NCBI GenBank assembly: GCA_035512155.1
Contig: DATKEN010000002.1
Coordinates: forward strand, 1 to 34,881
Length of the DNA stretch: 34,881 bases
Direction: 5' to 3'
Origin: JABCYV01 sp035512155
GTDB lineage: Bacteria; Acidobacteriota; Terriglobia; Terriglobales; Acidobacteriaceae
Both the position numbers and the translations under genes were made by a program. The notes under the pieces are model-generated. The model was not told the DNA's origin, did no database searches, and was given only the letters and a program-made list of their open reading frames with translations. Of the stretch, positions 7,136-14,574 are shown one piece after another; the first letter of the stretch is position 1, and each line of letters opens with the position of its first letter.

Positions 7136-7220
7136 TGAAAATCCCCACAGAAAATCGGGTTTTATGAGGACTGGGATTGTGGAGTGGAGTAAACATTAAA
7201 GCACTGGATTGCGGAGGCGC

Positions 7221-8165
7221 ATGGTCGGCGCGGTCGATATTGGCGGAACAAAGATTGCCGTCGGGATCGTGAATCCAGAGGGCAAAGTATTGTGCCGTTT
7301 GGAATCTGCAACCCAGCCGGAAGGCCCCTACGAGAGCGCGCTAGAGCGCACAGTCGCTATGCTGAAAACGGCCGTGGCCAAGACTGGGGCAAAACTTCTG
7401 GGAATCGGAATCGGATCGACGGGACCGGTGTATCCATTCACCGGCGAATTCGGCAACGTGCACTTCTTTCCCCGTTGGCGCGGGCAAAACCCCGTCAAAG
7501 ACTTGGAAGAGATTTTCGGCCTTTCTGCCGCAATGGAAAACGATGCTGACGCTGCAGCCCTGGGCGAAGCTGGTTGGGGATCGGGAAAGAATAAGTCGCG
7601 GCTGATTTACGTAACCGTAGGCACCGGGATTGGAGTCGGCGTCATCCTCGATGGACGTATCTACCGCGGAGTGGACCAGGCCCATCCTGAAATTGGTCAT
7701 CATGTCATCGATGCTTCCGGCCCGCTTTGCGTATGCGGTTTTCGGGGATGCTGGGAATCCTTGGCCGCTGGTCCGGCAATGGTCAGTTGGTTGGAAACTA
7801 ATGCTCCTTCCGATTATCCGCACCGTGCCGGACTGACCGCGAAGCGAATCTGCGACCTGGCTGGCGATGGCGATGAGTGGGCGCAGCGTTCCGTCCAACG
7901 CGAAGCCGATTATCTTGGTTTGGGTCTGGCCAATCTGGTCACCATATTCGTGCCCGACGTGATCGTGATGGGCGGTAGTCTCATGAAGAGTGCCACACTT
8001 TTTTTGGAGAGGATTCGCACGGTCATTGCCGGGAGCTGCCGCTTTGTTCCCTACGACAAGACAGACCTAGTGGTGGCTTCGCTTGGCGAAGATAGCAATC
8101 TTATTGGTGCGGCCAGAGTCTGGTATCACCGCTTCGGTTCCGCTGGAGGAGATCGTGTTACCTGA
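7221..8165 (+). CDS. ROK family sugar kinase (glucokinase-like)
   Basis: The protein has 314 residues. The N-terminal phosphate-binding loop VDIGGTKIAVGIV is followed by GIGIGSTGPV, the sugar-pocket loop AMENDADAAALGEAGWG, and the second phosphate motif VTVGTGIGVGVILDG. The ROK zinc site is complete: HPEIGHH supplies the histidine and the cysteine cluster is CVCGFRGCWES (CxCGxxGCxE). This supports ATP-dependent phosphorylation of glucose or a related hexose at the start of glycolysis; no DNA-binding domain is present, so it is a kinase rather than a repressor. ATG at 7221 with GGAGG just upstream is preferred to the in-frame TTG at 7209, although the spacing is short (about 4 nt). The gene is monocistronic and convergent with the redoxin gene. 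Confidence 0.9.
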   Translation: MVGAVDIGGTKIAVGIVNPEGKVLCRLESATQPEGPYESALERTVAMLKTAVAKTGAKLLGIGIGSTGPVYPFTGEFGNVHFFPRWRGQNPVKDLEEIFGLSAAMENDADAAALGEAGWGSGKNKSRLIYVTVGTGIGVGVILDGRIYRGVDQAHPEIGHHVIDASGPLCVCGFRGCWESLAAGPAMVSWLETNAPSDYPHRAGLTAKRICDLAGDGDEWAQRSVQREADYLGLGLANLVTIFVPDVIVMGGSLMKSATLFLERIRTVIAGSCRFVPYDKTDLVVASLGEDSNLIGAARVWYHRFGSAGGDRVT

Positions 8166-8246
8166 GGTTTCGGTGATCGAAGGCGAATCCCTTCGTGCGC
8201 CAATCCCGCCACAACTTCGTCATCCCGGTCTCTGCGGAGTGGAATG

Positions 8247-8271
8247 TAGGCGCGGGCGTCCTCGCCCGTGC
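8247..8271. repeat. REP-like GC-rich palindrome, intergenic copy
   Basis: CGCGGGCG at 8251-8258 and CGCCCGTG at 8263-8270 form an 8-bp stem with one G-T pair and a 4-nt TCCT loop. It lies in the 211 bp between the convergent ROK and redoxin genes, the usual place for REP elements, and may help end transcription from both sides. Related copies are found at about 15735, 17641, 17747 and 30056. Confidence 0.6.
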
Positions 8272-8376
8272 AAATCGGAGTCGTCGGGGAGACATTCTCG
8301 ATCAACCCCGGAGGCTCGACGACGCACTTGCTTGTTGAATCCGAAAACTCGGTGAATTGGTCACCCATCTCTATTT

Positions 8377-8985
8377 TCAATTGGCATACTTTACCGAACA
8401 TCCGTATGGTCGCGACGTGGGAATGCTGACCGGCCTTCCCGAAGTGACTTCCTGAAGAGCAAGAGACACGAAATTCTTTGCAGTAGCGATATCGGACTGG
8501 TCGGTTGTGGGTTTGTCGTCAATCGCGCCGTCGTAAACCAGAACTCCGGCTGGATTAATGACAATCATGTGGGGCGTGGTCTTGGCTGCGTAGAGGTGCC
8601 CTACCTGACCCGTGGGATCCAATAACGCGGCCGTAGGAGAAGCGTTCATACGTTCCAGGTAATCATTTTCCTGTTGCGCCGTGACGAATCCCTGTTGACC
8701 CTGGGCAGAGGAAATCACGGTGTACCAGACTACCCCGCGAGCGGTCCATTCTTTTTGTAGCCTTTGCATGTTGCCGCTTTGATAATGTTTTTGGGTGTAC
8801 GGGCAACCTTGATTGTGCCACTCCAGAACGACAAATTTGCCTTTTGAATCCGAAAGCCGATGAGTGCCTCCGCGGCTGTCAACAGCGGTAAAATCGGGCG
8901 CTGCCTCTCCAATCCGCACGCCGAACAACGCTGAAGCTATCAGCAGGCACGCAACCACAGCTAGCAATAAATATGTTTTCTTCAT
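8377..8985 (-). CDS. Exported redoxin (AhpC/TSA, thioredoxin-fold) protein
   Basis: The protein has 202 residues. Residues 1-28 are a signal sequence (MKKTYLLLAVVACLLIASAL). The thioredoxin-fold domain begins GEAAPDFTAVDSRGGTHRLS, and the active-site segment is VVLEWHNQGCPYTQKHYQSG, with a peroxidatic-type cysteine in CPYT. It then has YTVISSAQGQQGF and the cis-proline strand TTPHMIVINPAGVLVYDGAI. The end, RPYGCSVKY, is typical of a periplasmic redoxin subgroup common in Acidobacteria. It probably acts as a periplasmic thiol oxidoreductase or peroxidase. GGAGGGACTC before ATG supports the start. It lies 23 bp behind the DsbD alpha-domain gene on the same strand, so that domain may be its electron source or partner. 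Confidence 0.88.
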   Translation of the reverse strand: MKKTYLLLAVVACLLIASALFGVRIGEAAPDFTAVDSRGGTHRLSDSKGKFVVLEWHNQGCPYTQKHYQSGNMQRLQKEWTARGVVWYTVISSAQGQQGFVTAQQENDYLERMNASPTAALLDPTGQVGHLYAAKTTPHMIVINPAGVLVYDGAIDDKPTTDQSDIATAKNFVSLALQEVTSGRPVSIPTSRPYGCSVKYAN

Positions 8986-9008
8986 GAGTCCCTCCCGCCC
9001 TTCTCATT

Positions 9009-9842
9009 TTATCGAAGATGTCCCGCGTTCCGCACCGTAGCGTCTATGACATAGGCCTCGTCTGGCGCCACGACCAGCACACCTTTGAGCTCAACAATCG
9101 GCTTCAGCAGTTGATCTGATTTTCTTAGCCGAATCCTTACGCCTCGCGGGAAGGAGCTCAGTTGTTGCGGTGCGGCATTTTCAACTTGTTGCGGCAGCAG
9201 CGGGAAAAAAGTGCTTTGTGAAATGCGGTGACCGGCATTGATGGTCAATTCAAGCTGATCTTTATCGGATACGGCCGTAGCTCCCCAGTTCGATGGCATC
9301 GGTTTGGGCAAGCGCTTCCGGGTAACCTCGAATAGATTGTGCGAACCAGATGCCGTCTCGTGCTGCGCGCTGGGTAATACTAGCGTGAGATCCTGTCGCG
9401 CGGGGATGCAGACTTCACGGCAAACTACCCAGCGCAGATGACCTTCCAGGCTGACGCTCTCGCCCACTTTAAGGTCCAAGGGGGCGTGAACGGGCACCAT
9501 GAGCAACACATGATCTTGGTAGCTATAGTCAACAAAGGAGGAGGATTTCAGACGCTCGGGATAGGGCCACTGAATGTCGCCTGCTCGAAAGCCCTTCGGC
9601 ATCTGCCATTCAACTTTTGGGGGCTCACCGGAATCTCCAGCGTTGACCCAGTAGATGTGCCACCCAGGGTCCAAGTCGAACTTCAGGCCAAGCCAGAATT
9701 GCTTGCCGGGAACGACCGCGTCCTGTTCGCTTACGAGTGCCACTTTGCTGACGGACGCGGTCGGCGTTTGCGCGGCGGCAGGGAGCGTCTCGAAGCAAGC
9801 GAGAACCAGGACTAGCCACCTTACAATCGTGAATCGCTTCAA
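9009..9842 (-). CDS. Stand-alone DsbD N-terminal (alpha) domain protein, exported
   Basis: The protein has 277 residues with a signal peptide (MKRFTIVRWLVLVLACFETL, cleaved after AAAQ). The body is the DsbD N-terminal immunoglobulin-like domain: PGKQFWLGLKFDLDPGWHIY, then WVNAGDSGEPPKVEWQMPKG, YSYQDHVLLMVPVHAPLDL and LRWVVCREVCIPARQDLTL. The CREVC cysteine pair occupies the place of the disulfide that exchanges with partner proteins in DsbD. The membrane domain and C-terminal thioredoxin domain of full-length DsbD are not encoded here, so electrons must come from another membrane protein such as CcdA. The start is TTG with GGAG about 8 nt upstream; no better in-frame start is seen. The redoxin gene follows 23 bp downstream. 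Confidence 0.87.
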   Translation of the reverse strand: MKRFTIVRWLVLVLACFETLPAAAQTPTASVSKVALVSEQDAVVPGKQFWLGLKFDLDPGWHIYWVNAGDSGEPPKVEWQMPKGFRAGDIQWPYPERLKSSSFVDYSYQDHVLLMVPVHAPLDLKVGESVSLEGHLRWVVCREVCIPARQDLTLVLPSAQHETASGSHNLFEVTRKRLPKPMPSNWGATAVSDKDQLELTINAGHRISQSTFFPLLPQQVENAAPQQLSSFPRGVRIRLRKSDQLLKPIVELKGVLVVAPDEAYVIDATVRNAGHLR

Positions 9843-10006
9843 GGAGGAATCTCCGAACGAGGTCGTGAGTTAAGTGTTATGCTTGCGCCGGCCTCGGAAG
9901 GCGGATTTGCTATGACGTGGAAGTGTTTCGACGGCCTTCGGTGCATGCGGCCAGTGCTCTCCTATCTTAGCCCGACCATGAGTTAGCCAGACTGTGAGGA
10001 AAAGAC

Positions 10007-10732
10007 TTGAAGACGCCTCCGTTCACGCGGTTGCTACTTGCGATCGCAGCAATGGCTGTCCTGTCACGGTCGGCGAATGCGCAATTGGTTGCCGATTCCG
10101 CCACTCCCTCCCTCCCAGCGGTTTCGGTGTCACGAGCCGCGCTCCTTCCGCAGGTCGCCTACGCTCGCCCGACCCAGAAAATGAAGCTCCGCGGATACTT
10201 ATTCGACGCGTTTGGCCCCTACCCGATAGTCGGCGCCGCGCTTGCTGCCGGCATCAACCAAGGGGACAACACGCCGCCCGAATGGAAGCAAGGCGCCGAA
10301 GCCTACGGCAAGAGATTCGGCTCCGATTTTGGCATCGCAGGGATAACAACGACCACACGCTATGCGCTAGCGGCAGCGTTCCGCGAGGACACCCTGTACT
10401 ACCGCTGCCAATGCAAAGGCGTGCTTCCTCGTCTGAGCCACGCGATAATTTCGACGTTTAGCGCGCGCCGCGGCGACAATGGTCATCGTGTCTTCTCCAT
10501 GGCTGCAGTGGTTGCTCCTTATGCTGGTACGATGACAGCCGTTTATGGATGGTATCCGGACCGCTACAGTGCCAAAGATGCGTTGCGGATGGGAAACTAC
10601 AGCCTACTTGGATATGTGGGCGGGAATATCGCGCTGGAATTCCTCTACGGCGGACCCCACTCTTTGCTTTCTCGCATCCATCTCAACAATCCGCACGCAG
10701 CGCCGGCTTTCCCCGATCCGACGAAACGTTAG
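10007..10732 (+). CDS. Exported protein of unknown function, envelope-associated
   Basis: The protein has 241 residues with a Sec signal peptide (MKTPPFTRLLLAIAAMAVLS, cleavage near SANAQ). The mature part has glycine/alanine-rich stretches with alternating aromatics (LRGYLFDAFGPYPIVGAALA, YGKRFGSDFGIAGITTTTRY) and the segment FREDTLYYRCQCKGVLPRLS. I recognise it only as an acidobacterial-type exported protein often annotated as hypothetical; two cysteines in YRCQC may bind something or form a disulfide. The start is TTG at 10007 with GAGGAA 7 nt upstream. Its stop overlaps the stop of the convergent L,D-transpeptidase gene by 4 nt (10729-10732). Function unknown. Confidence 0.8.
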   Translation: MKTPPFTRLLLAIAAMAVLSRSANAQLVADSATPSLPAVSVSRAALLPQVAYARPTQKMKLRGYLFDAFGPYPIVGAALAAGINQGDNTPPEWKQGAEAYGKRFGSDFGIAGITTTTRYALAAAFREDTLYYRCQCKGVLPRLSHAIISTFSARRGDNGHRVFSMAAVVAPYAGTMTAVYGWYPDRYSAKDALRMGNYSLLGYVGGNIALEFLYGGPHSLLSRIHLNNPHAAPAFPDPTKR

Positions 10733-11235
10733 GGCTTGATTTCGATCGGTGTGCCATCGGGCACGGCGTGCCAGATCTCGTCCATTTCTTCATTGGTAAC
10801 CGCGATGCAGCCATCGGTCCAGTCCATCTTGCGGTGCCAGCTCCCCAGCCAGCCCAATCCGTTGGGCAACCCGTGAATCATGATGTCGCCGCCCGGAGCG
10901 AGGCCGAGTCGTGCAGCGTCCGCGCGGTCCTTGGATTCCGGATACGAAATGTGAATCGAGCGGTGGAATCGGCTATTCAGATTCCTTCGATCTAGGAGGT
11001 AAACGCCTTCTGGTGTCCTATGGTCGCCCTGGCGCACTTTCGGGCCGCTCGGATCTCGACCGAGCGCGATCTTGTACGTTTTGAGAACTCTCGCTTGGCT
11101 CATCAAAGTGAGAGTGCGCTCTTTCTTTATTACGACAACGCGGTCCGCCCTAGCGCCGGTGAGTGTTGCTTTGTCCTCTGCGGAACAGCCGATTATTAGG
11201 TTCAGGATTGCGATGATGAAGAGCCGGGTTCGCAC
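10729..11235 (-). CDS. L,D-transpeptidase (YkuD domain) lipoprotein
   Basis: The protein has 168 residues from the GTG at 11233-11235. The N-terminus VRTRLFIIAILNLIIGCSAE is a textbook lipoprotein signal with the lipobox ending in Cys17, so the mature protein should be anchored in the membrane. The YkuD domain follows: VVVIKKERTLTLMSQARVLK, KVRQGDHRTPEGVYLLDRRN, then GGDIMIHGLPNG and the catalytic DWTDGCIAVTNEEM, with His in IHG and the nucleophilic Cys in DGCI. Such enzymes make 3-3 cross-links in peptidoglycan or attach proteins to it. The frame stays open upstream to 11328, but this start fits the lipobox and a perfect TATAAT ends 6 nt upstream, suggesting a leaderless message. It is divergent from the M23 peptidase gene. 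Confidence 0.85.
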   Translation of the reverse strand: MRTRLFIIAILNLIIGCSAEDKATLTGARADRVVVIKKERTLTLMSQARVLKTYKIALGRDPSGPKVRQGDHRTPEGVYLLDRRNLNSRFHRSIHISYPESKDRADAARLGLAPGGDIMIHGLPNGLGWLGSWHRKMDWTDGCIAVTNEEMDEIWHAVPDGTPIEIKP

Positions 11236-11241
11236 TCGCGG

Positions 11242-11247
11242 ATTATA
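11242..11247 (-). promoter_or_regulatory. Perfect -10 box (TATAAT) in front of the L,D-transpeptidase GTG
   Basis: On the minus strand TATAAT is followed by 6 nt and then GTG (11235). Transcription would begin at the start codon. There is no Shine-Dalgarno at proper distance (GGGGAG is about 14 nt away). The -35 region is poor. Confidence 0.45.
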
Positions 11248-11283
11248 GCTCCCCACCTGCGCTCGCAGTGCTAGGCTCATCTT

Positions 11284-12228
11284 GTGGAGAGAACGCCGCT
11301 GCACCAATACCCGAGCCAAGGCGTGCACAGGAGGCTTTTCTTCGCGCTCTCATTCTTGTTTTTCGCGGCCTCTTATGCCCCAGGCAACGCTGCCACGCCC
11401 ACAGCTTCCGGTGAGGCCGCCACCAAGTCATGGCTCGTCCGTTGGCAGCCAACGCTGCTGGTAAACGGGACACCCATTGTGTTTCAGGTCAGGCCGCCAG
11501 CCCGCCTGGAATCTCTTTCAGGAAGATGGTTTGATCATGAAGTCTTCTTTAATTTCGACGCGACTAAGAAGAGTTGGTACGGAATCGCAGGAGTCAGCCT
11601 CGAGACTCATCCGGCAACATATTTGCTGACTTTGAAAGCGACGACCTCAGGAGGGAAGGAAATTTCCTTCGAACAAAAGCTGCGTGTTCGCTCCGCAAAA
11701 TATCCGAGCATCGCAGTGACCGTTGCCAAGCAATTTACCGAGCCTAGCCCAGAACAACTGGAGCGGATCAATCAAGAGAAAACACTCAAGCAGGACGTTT
11801 TCGGCCGAGTTGGAACCGAGCGCGAGTGGTCCAGGAGATTCCGACCCCCGGTGAATGCCCGCATTTCCGACGTCTTCGGTACACGCCGGACATTCAACGG
11901 AAAAGTGCAGAGTATGCACCAGGGGCTCGACTATTCGGTTCCACCGGGCACACCAGTTTCGGCGCTCAATGCTGGGACCGTGTTGCTGGCGCGGCCGCTT
12001 TTTTTCGAAGGCGACTGCGTTGTGCTCGACCATGGGCAGGGGCTACTGACGCTCTACCTGCACCTTTCAGAGATCAAGGTAAAGGAAGGTGAACACGTAG
12101 CGGCTGGCCAGGAAATCGGTCTGAGCGGTGGGAGCGGCCGCGTTACTGGACCTCACCTACACGTCGCAGTACGCTGGCAAGGCATCTACCTGAATCCGGC
12201 GACGCTACTCGCTCTCAAGTTGCCGTAA
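11284..12228 (+). CDS. M23 family metallopeptidase (LytM/peptidoglycan endopeptidase-like)
   Basis: The protein has 314 residues. An N-terminal signal sequence (HRRLFFALSFLFFAASYAPG) is followed by a beta-rich domain of about 130 residues (WYGIAGVSLETHPATYLLTL). This resembles the N-domain found in front of M23 domains in secreted peptidases. The M23 domain starts near 190 (SDVFGTRRTFNGKVQSMHQG). The zinc ligands are complete: MHQGLD (His212, Asp216) and GPHLHVAV (His291, His293). It probably cuts or remodels peptide bridges in the periplasm. The GTG at 11284 has no ribosome-binding site; a weak TAGGCT 6 nt upstream may indicate a leaderless start. The GTG at 11323 (VHRRLFF) is a possible alternative that gives a tidier signal peptide. 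It is divergent from the L,D-transpeptidase gene, another wall enzyme. Confidence 0.87.
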   Translation: MERTPLHQYPSQGVHRRLFFALSFLFFAASYAPGNAATPTASGEAATKSWLVRWQPTLLVNGTPIVFQVRPPARLESLSGRWFDHEVFFNFDATKKSWYGIAGVSLETHPATYLLTLKATTSGGKEISFEQKLRVRSAKYPSIAVTVAKQFTEPSPEQLERINQEKTLKQDVFGRVGTEREWSRRFRPPVNARISDVFGTRRTFNGKVQSMHQGLDYSVPPGTPVSALNAGTVLLARPLFFEGDCVVLDHGQGLLTLYLHLSEIKVKEGEHVAAGQEIGLSGGSGRVTGPHLHVAVRWQGIYLNPATLLALKLP

Positions 12229-12251
12229 GCCGGCATCACCGGACTTCGAAT

Positions 12252-14204
12252 TCACGACCGCCCACCGGAAATTCTTCCCGTCCCGCTGCGTGGGCCGGGG
12301 ACGGAGCGCGCAGAGTCTTTCAACCCCAAATTCCGGATCAGACGATGCAGATAGTTTGCGTGTACTCCCAGAATGCGCGCCGCCTCAGTGTAATTGCCCT
12401 GGGCTTCCTCCAGCGCACCCAGAATGAGTTCTTTCTTTAGTTCCTTCAGGGCGCCGTGATATTTCGCCGAAACCCCAGGGCGCGGATCTCTTTCCAGAAT
12501 CGACTCTGGCAGGTCCTCCGGGCGAATTACGTCCGACCAGGCCAAAACCAAAGCGCGCTCGACAGCGTTCTCCAATTCGCGCACGTTTCCCGGCCAGTCG
12601 TAATTCACCAGGCACGCCATCGCTTCAGGAGATATCTGCTTAGCCTTTAACTTGCACCGGGAACTGGACTTGACCACGAAATAGTCCGCAAGCATGGGGA
12701 TATCTTCGCGGCGTTCCCGCAGTGGCGGCACCACCAGCGACACCACATTCAAACGGTAATAAAGATCCTGACGGAAAGAACCGGCCTTCGCGGCTTCCTT
12801 CAAATCTCTATTGGTGGCAGCGATCAGCCGGATGTCTACGGAAATCGGGCGAGTGCCGCCCACCCGCTCGAACTCGCGCTCCTGCAATACACGCAACAGC
12901 TTGACTTGCAGAGCGGGCGCCAGTTCCCCAATTTCGTCCAGAAAAACCACGCCCCCGTTGGCCATTTCAAAGCGGCCTTTCTTTTGCGTGACCGCCCCAG
13001 TGAACGCCCCGCGTTCGTGGCCAAACAATTCGCTCTCCAGCAAGCCCTCGGGGATTGCTGCACAATTAATTGCGATGAAGGGCTTGCTCGATCGCGGACT
13101 GTTGCGATGCATGGCCCGTGCCACCAATTCTTTTCCGGTCCCGCTCTCACCTTCGATCAACACAGTTGAATCTGTCGGGGCCACCCGGGATAGAAACTGA
13201 TAAACATCCTTCATGGGGGCGCTTTCTCCCACCATGTTGTGATCGAGATTCACTTCCGTGGTCAACCGCAGATTTTCCTGCTCCAGCCATTGCAGGCGGC
13301 GCGCGTTTTCCAGGGCGACGGCAGATATACCAGCGATGGCCGTCACCAGCTCCAAGTGATCCTTATCAAAGCGCGTCGCCGTATTGGTGGTGTCCACGTA
13401 GATGCAACCGATCACTTTTTGAAAAATCAGCAGGGGCACGCATAGCAGCGAGCGGACATTGGAACTAATCAGGCTCTCCACTCCACTGAATCCGCCGCTG
13501 TTCGGCACGTCGATTCCCAGGATCGCAACCCCTTCCTCGAGCACCTTACTCGCAATGGTGCGGCTCACGCGCACCGGTTCGCTCGATCGCGATCCACGAT
13601 GGCGGGCAAACACCGACGTGAACTGATTGCCACCTTTCCCATCCAGCAGGATGGCGCCGCGCTCTGCAGGAGCCACCTCGAAAATCAAATCCAGAATTCG
13701 TGCCTGTAACTGCTCCAGGTCGCCAATGGAATGCACCAGCCGGCTGATCTTAAGCAGCGCGTTTAGATTTCGCGCTAACCGCGAAGTGGCCGGCAGCTCG
13801 CTCAGGATGCGATCCGGCTGCAAGTAGAGCACGTCCTGTGGACGAATCTGCGTCGTGGTGTGAGCCTGGCTGTCTTCGAACTCTACCGGCCCCGACCCAA
13901 GCTCTTCCTCGTCCTCTTGAACCAGGAAGATAAAGACCGAGTCCCCGACGGAAATCTGGTCGCCGTGACTCAGTTTGCTTTCTTTGATGGGCGCGCCGTT
14001 TACGAATGTGCCATTCCGGCTATCCAGATCACGGATCTGATACCCGCCGTCCTTGCGGCTGAACACACAGTGCCGCCGCGAAATGGAAGGATCGCTGATG
14101 GAGAGCAGATTGGATGGGTCGCGTCCGACGGGAAGCTTGCCCTCGGGAAGCGCAAAAATCGAATCCTTCAAAGGTCCCGCGACTACCTGAAGCCTTGGGT
14201 TCAC
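12252..14204 (-). CDS. Sigma-54-dependent transcription activator with FHA, GAF, AAA+ and Fis-type HTH domains
   Basis: The protein has 650 residues. An FHA domain lies at about 5-95 (LPVGRDPSNLLSISDPSISR, then RHCVFS, DLDSRNGTFVNG) and binds phosphothreonine peptides. A GAF domain lies at about 155-310 (VAPAERGAILLD, RSLLCVPLLIFQKVIGCIYV). The AAA+ core is at about 325-565, with Walker A GESGTGKELVARAM, the sigma-54-contacting loop GAFTGA (in HERGAFTGAVTQKKGRFEMA), Walker B GGVVFLDEIGEL and VNYDWPGNVRELENAVERAL. A Fis-like helix-turn-helix follows (ALEEAQGNYTEAARILGVHA). FHA at the N-terminus suggests control by a Ser/Thr protein kinase instead of a histidine kinase. The start is GTG at 14204, without a clear ribosome-binding site. 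Targets are unknown; I found no -24/-12 promoter nearby. Confidence 0.92.
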   Translation of the reverse strand: MNPRLQVVAGPLKDSIFALPEGKLPVGRDPSNLLSISDPSISRRHCVFSRKDGGYQIRDLDSRNGTFVNGAPIKESKLSHGDQISVGDSVFIFLVQEDEEELGSGPVEFEDSQAHTTTQIRPQDVLYLQPDRILSELPATSRLARNLNALLKISRLVHSIGDLEQLQARILDLIFEVAPAERGAILLDGKGGNQFTSVFARHRGSRSSEPVRVSRTIASKVLEEGVAILGIDVPNSGGFSGVESLISSNVRSLLCVPLLIFQKVIGCIYVDTTNTATRFDKDHLELVTAIAGISAVALENARRLQWLEQENLRLTTEVNLDHNMVGESAPMKDVYQFLSRVAPTDSTVLIEGESGTGKELVARAMHRNSPRSSKPFIAINCAAIPEGLLESELFGHERGAFTGAVTQKKGRFEMANGGVVFLDEIGELAPALQVKLLRVLQEREFERVGGTRPISVDIRLIAATNRDLKEAAKAGSFRQDLYYRLNVVSLVVPPLRERREDIPMLADYFVVKSSSRCKLKAKQISPEAMACLVNYDWPGNVRELENAVERALVLAWSDVIRPEDLPESILERDPRPGVSAKYHGALKELKKELILGALEEAQGNYTEAARILGVHANYLHRLIRNLGLKDSARSVPGPRSGTGRISGGRS

Positions 14205-14288
14205 TTAGAGCCCCTGCCTGAGCCCGGAGTGGTTTAACAAACCTTCTCGAGGGTAAGCTTATCGCTAATCGGCTTGTTCCACTATCAG

Positions 14289-14323
14289 AACGGATAGACG
14301 GCTATCCGATCGGATAGTCCGTT
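14289..14323. promoter_or_regulatory. Three-half-site dyad (possible operator or RNA switch)
   Basis: CGGATAG (14291-14297), CTATCCG (14302-14308) and CGGATAG (14311-14317) alternate in orientation, and the latter two form the perfect 16-bp palindrome CTATCCGATCGGATAG. AACGGA at 14289 and TCCGTT at 14318 add an outer inverted pair. The site lies 85-119 bp upstream of the sigma-54 activator start. It could bind a dimeric regulator, or as RNA form either of two exclusive hairpins. Confidence 0.45.
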
Positions 14324-14560
14324 CCCGGACGATGTGTTTGTCATGCATTGTGCCATGCGCCCGGACCTCCCGGGAAATCAATACGTTAAAGGACATTCTG
14401 CCTTCTTGGCAACCAACCCGAGCCGTGGTCACACACGTGCTCTACAAAATATCGACGACTAGCCTGGCAAAAGCGACGGGGGAAGCGCTTTCAGATATTT
14501 CGCTAGGCAGTGCTCATCGGGAACCCGAGGGACCCCTCATCGGGCTCCCGATTTTATTTT
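14322..14560 (+). ncRNA. Candidate small structured RNA ending in an intrinsic terminator
   Basis: No protein-coding frame in 14205-14574 looks real, yet the stretch holds pairing segments (TTCCCGG at 14322-14328 with CCGGGAA at 14370-14376; GCAT/ATGC around 14345-14358) and ends in a strong plus-strand terminator. The simplest explanation is a short transcript read toward the lhr stop codon. I do not recognise a known RNA family, and no clear promoter is visible. The 5' boundary is a guess. Confidence 0.3.
14516..14560 (+). terminator. Strong intrinsic terminator on the plus strand
   Basis: ATCGGGAACCCG (14516-14527) pairs with CGGGCTCCCGAT (14541-14552) with one mismatch and a 13-nt loop, followed directly by TTTATTTT and a second T-run at 14565-14571. 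Polarity is plus-strand, although no plus-strand gene lies upstream. It could also block read-through into lhr antisense. On the minus strand no T-run follows, so it does not serve lhr. Confidence 0.7.
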
Positions 14561-14574
14561 GCGGATTTTTTCTG

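Noticed and set aside
14205..14574. Sigma-54 (-24/-12) promoter upstream of the activator gene
   Set aside because: Several TGGCA-like sequences were checked on both strands, but none has GC at the right 10-bp distance from GG.
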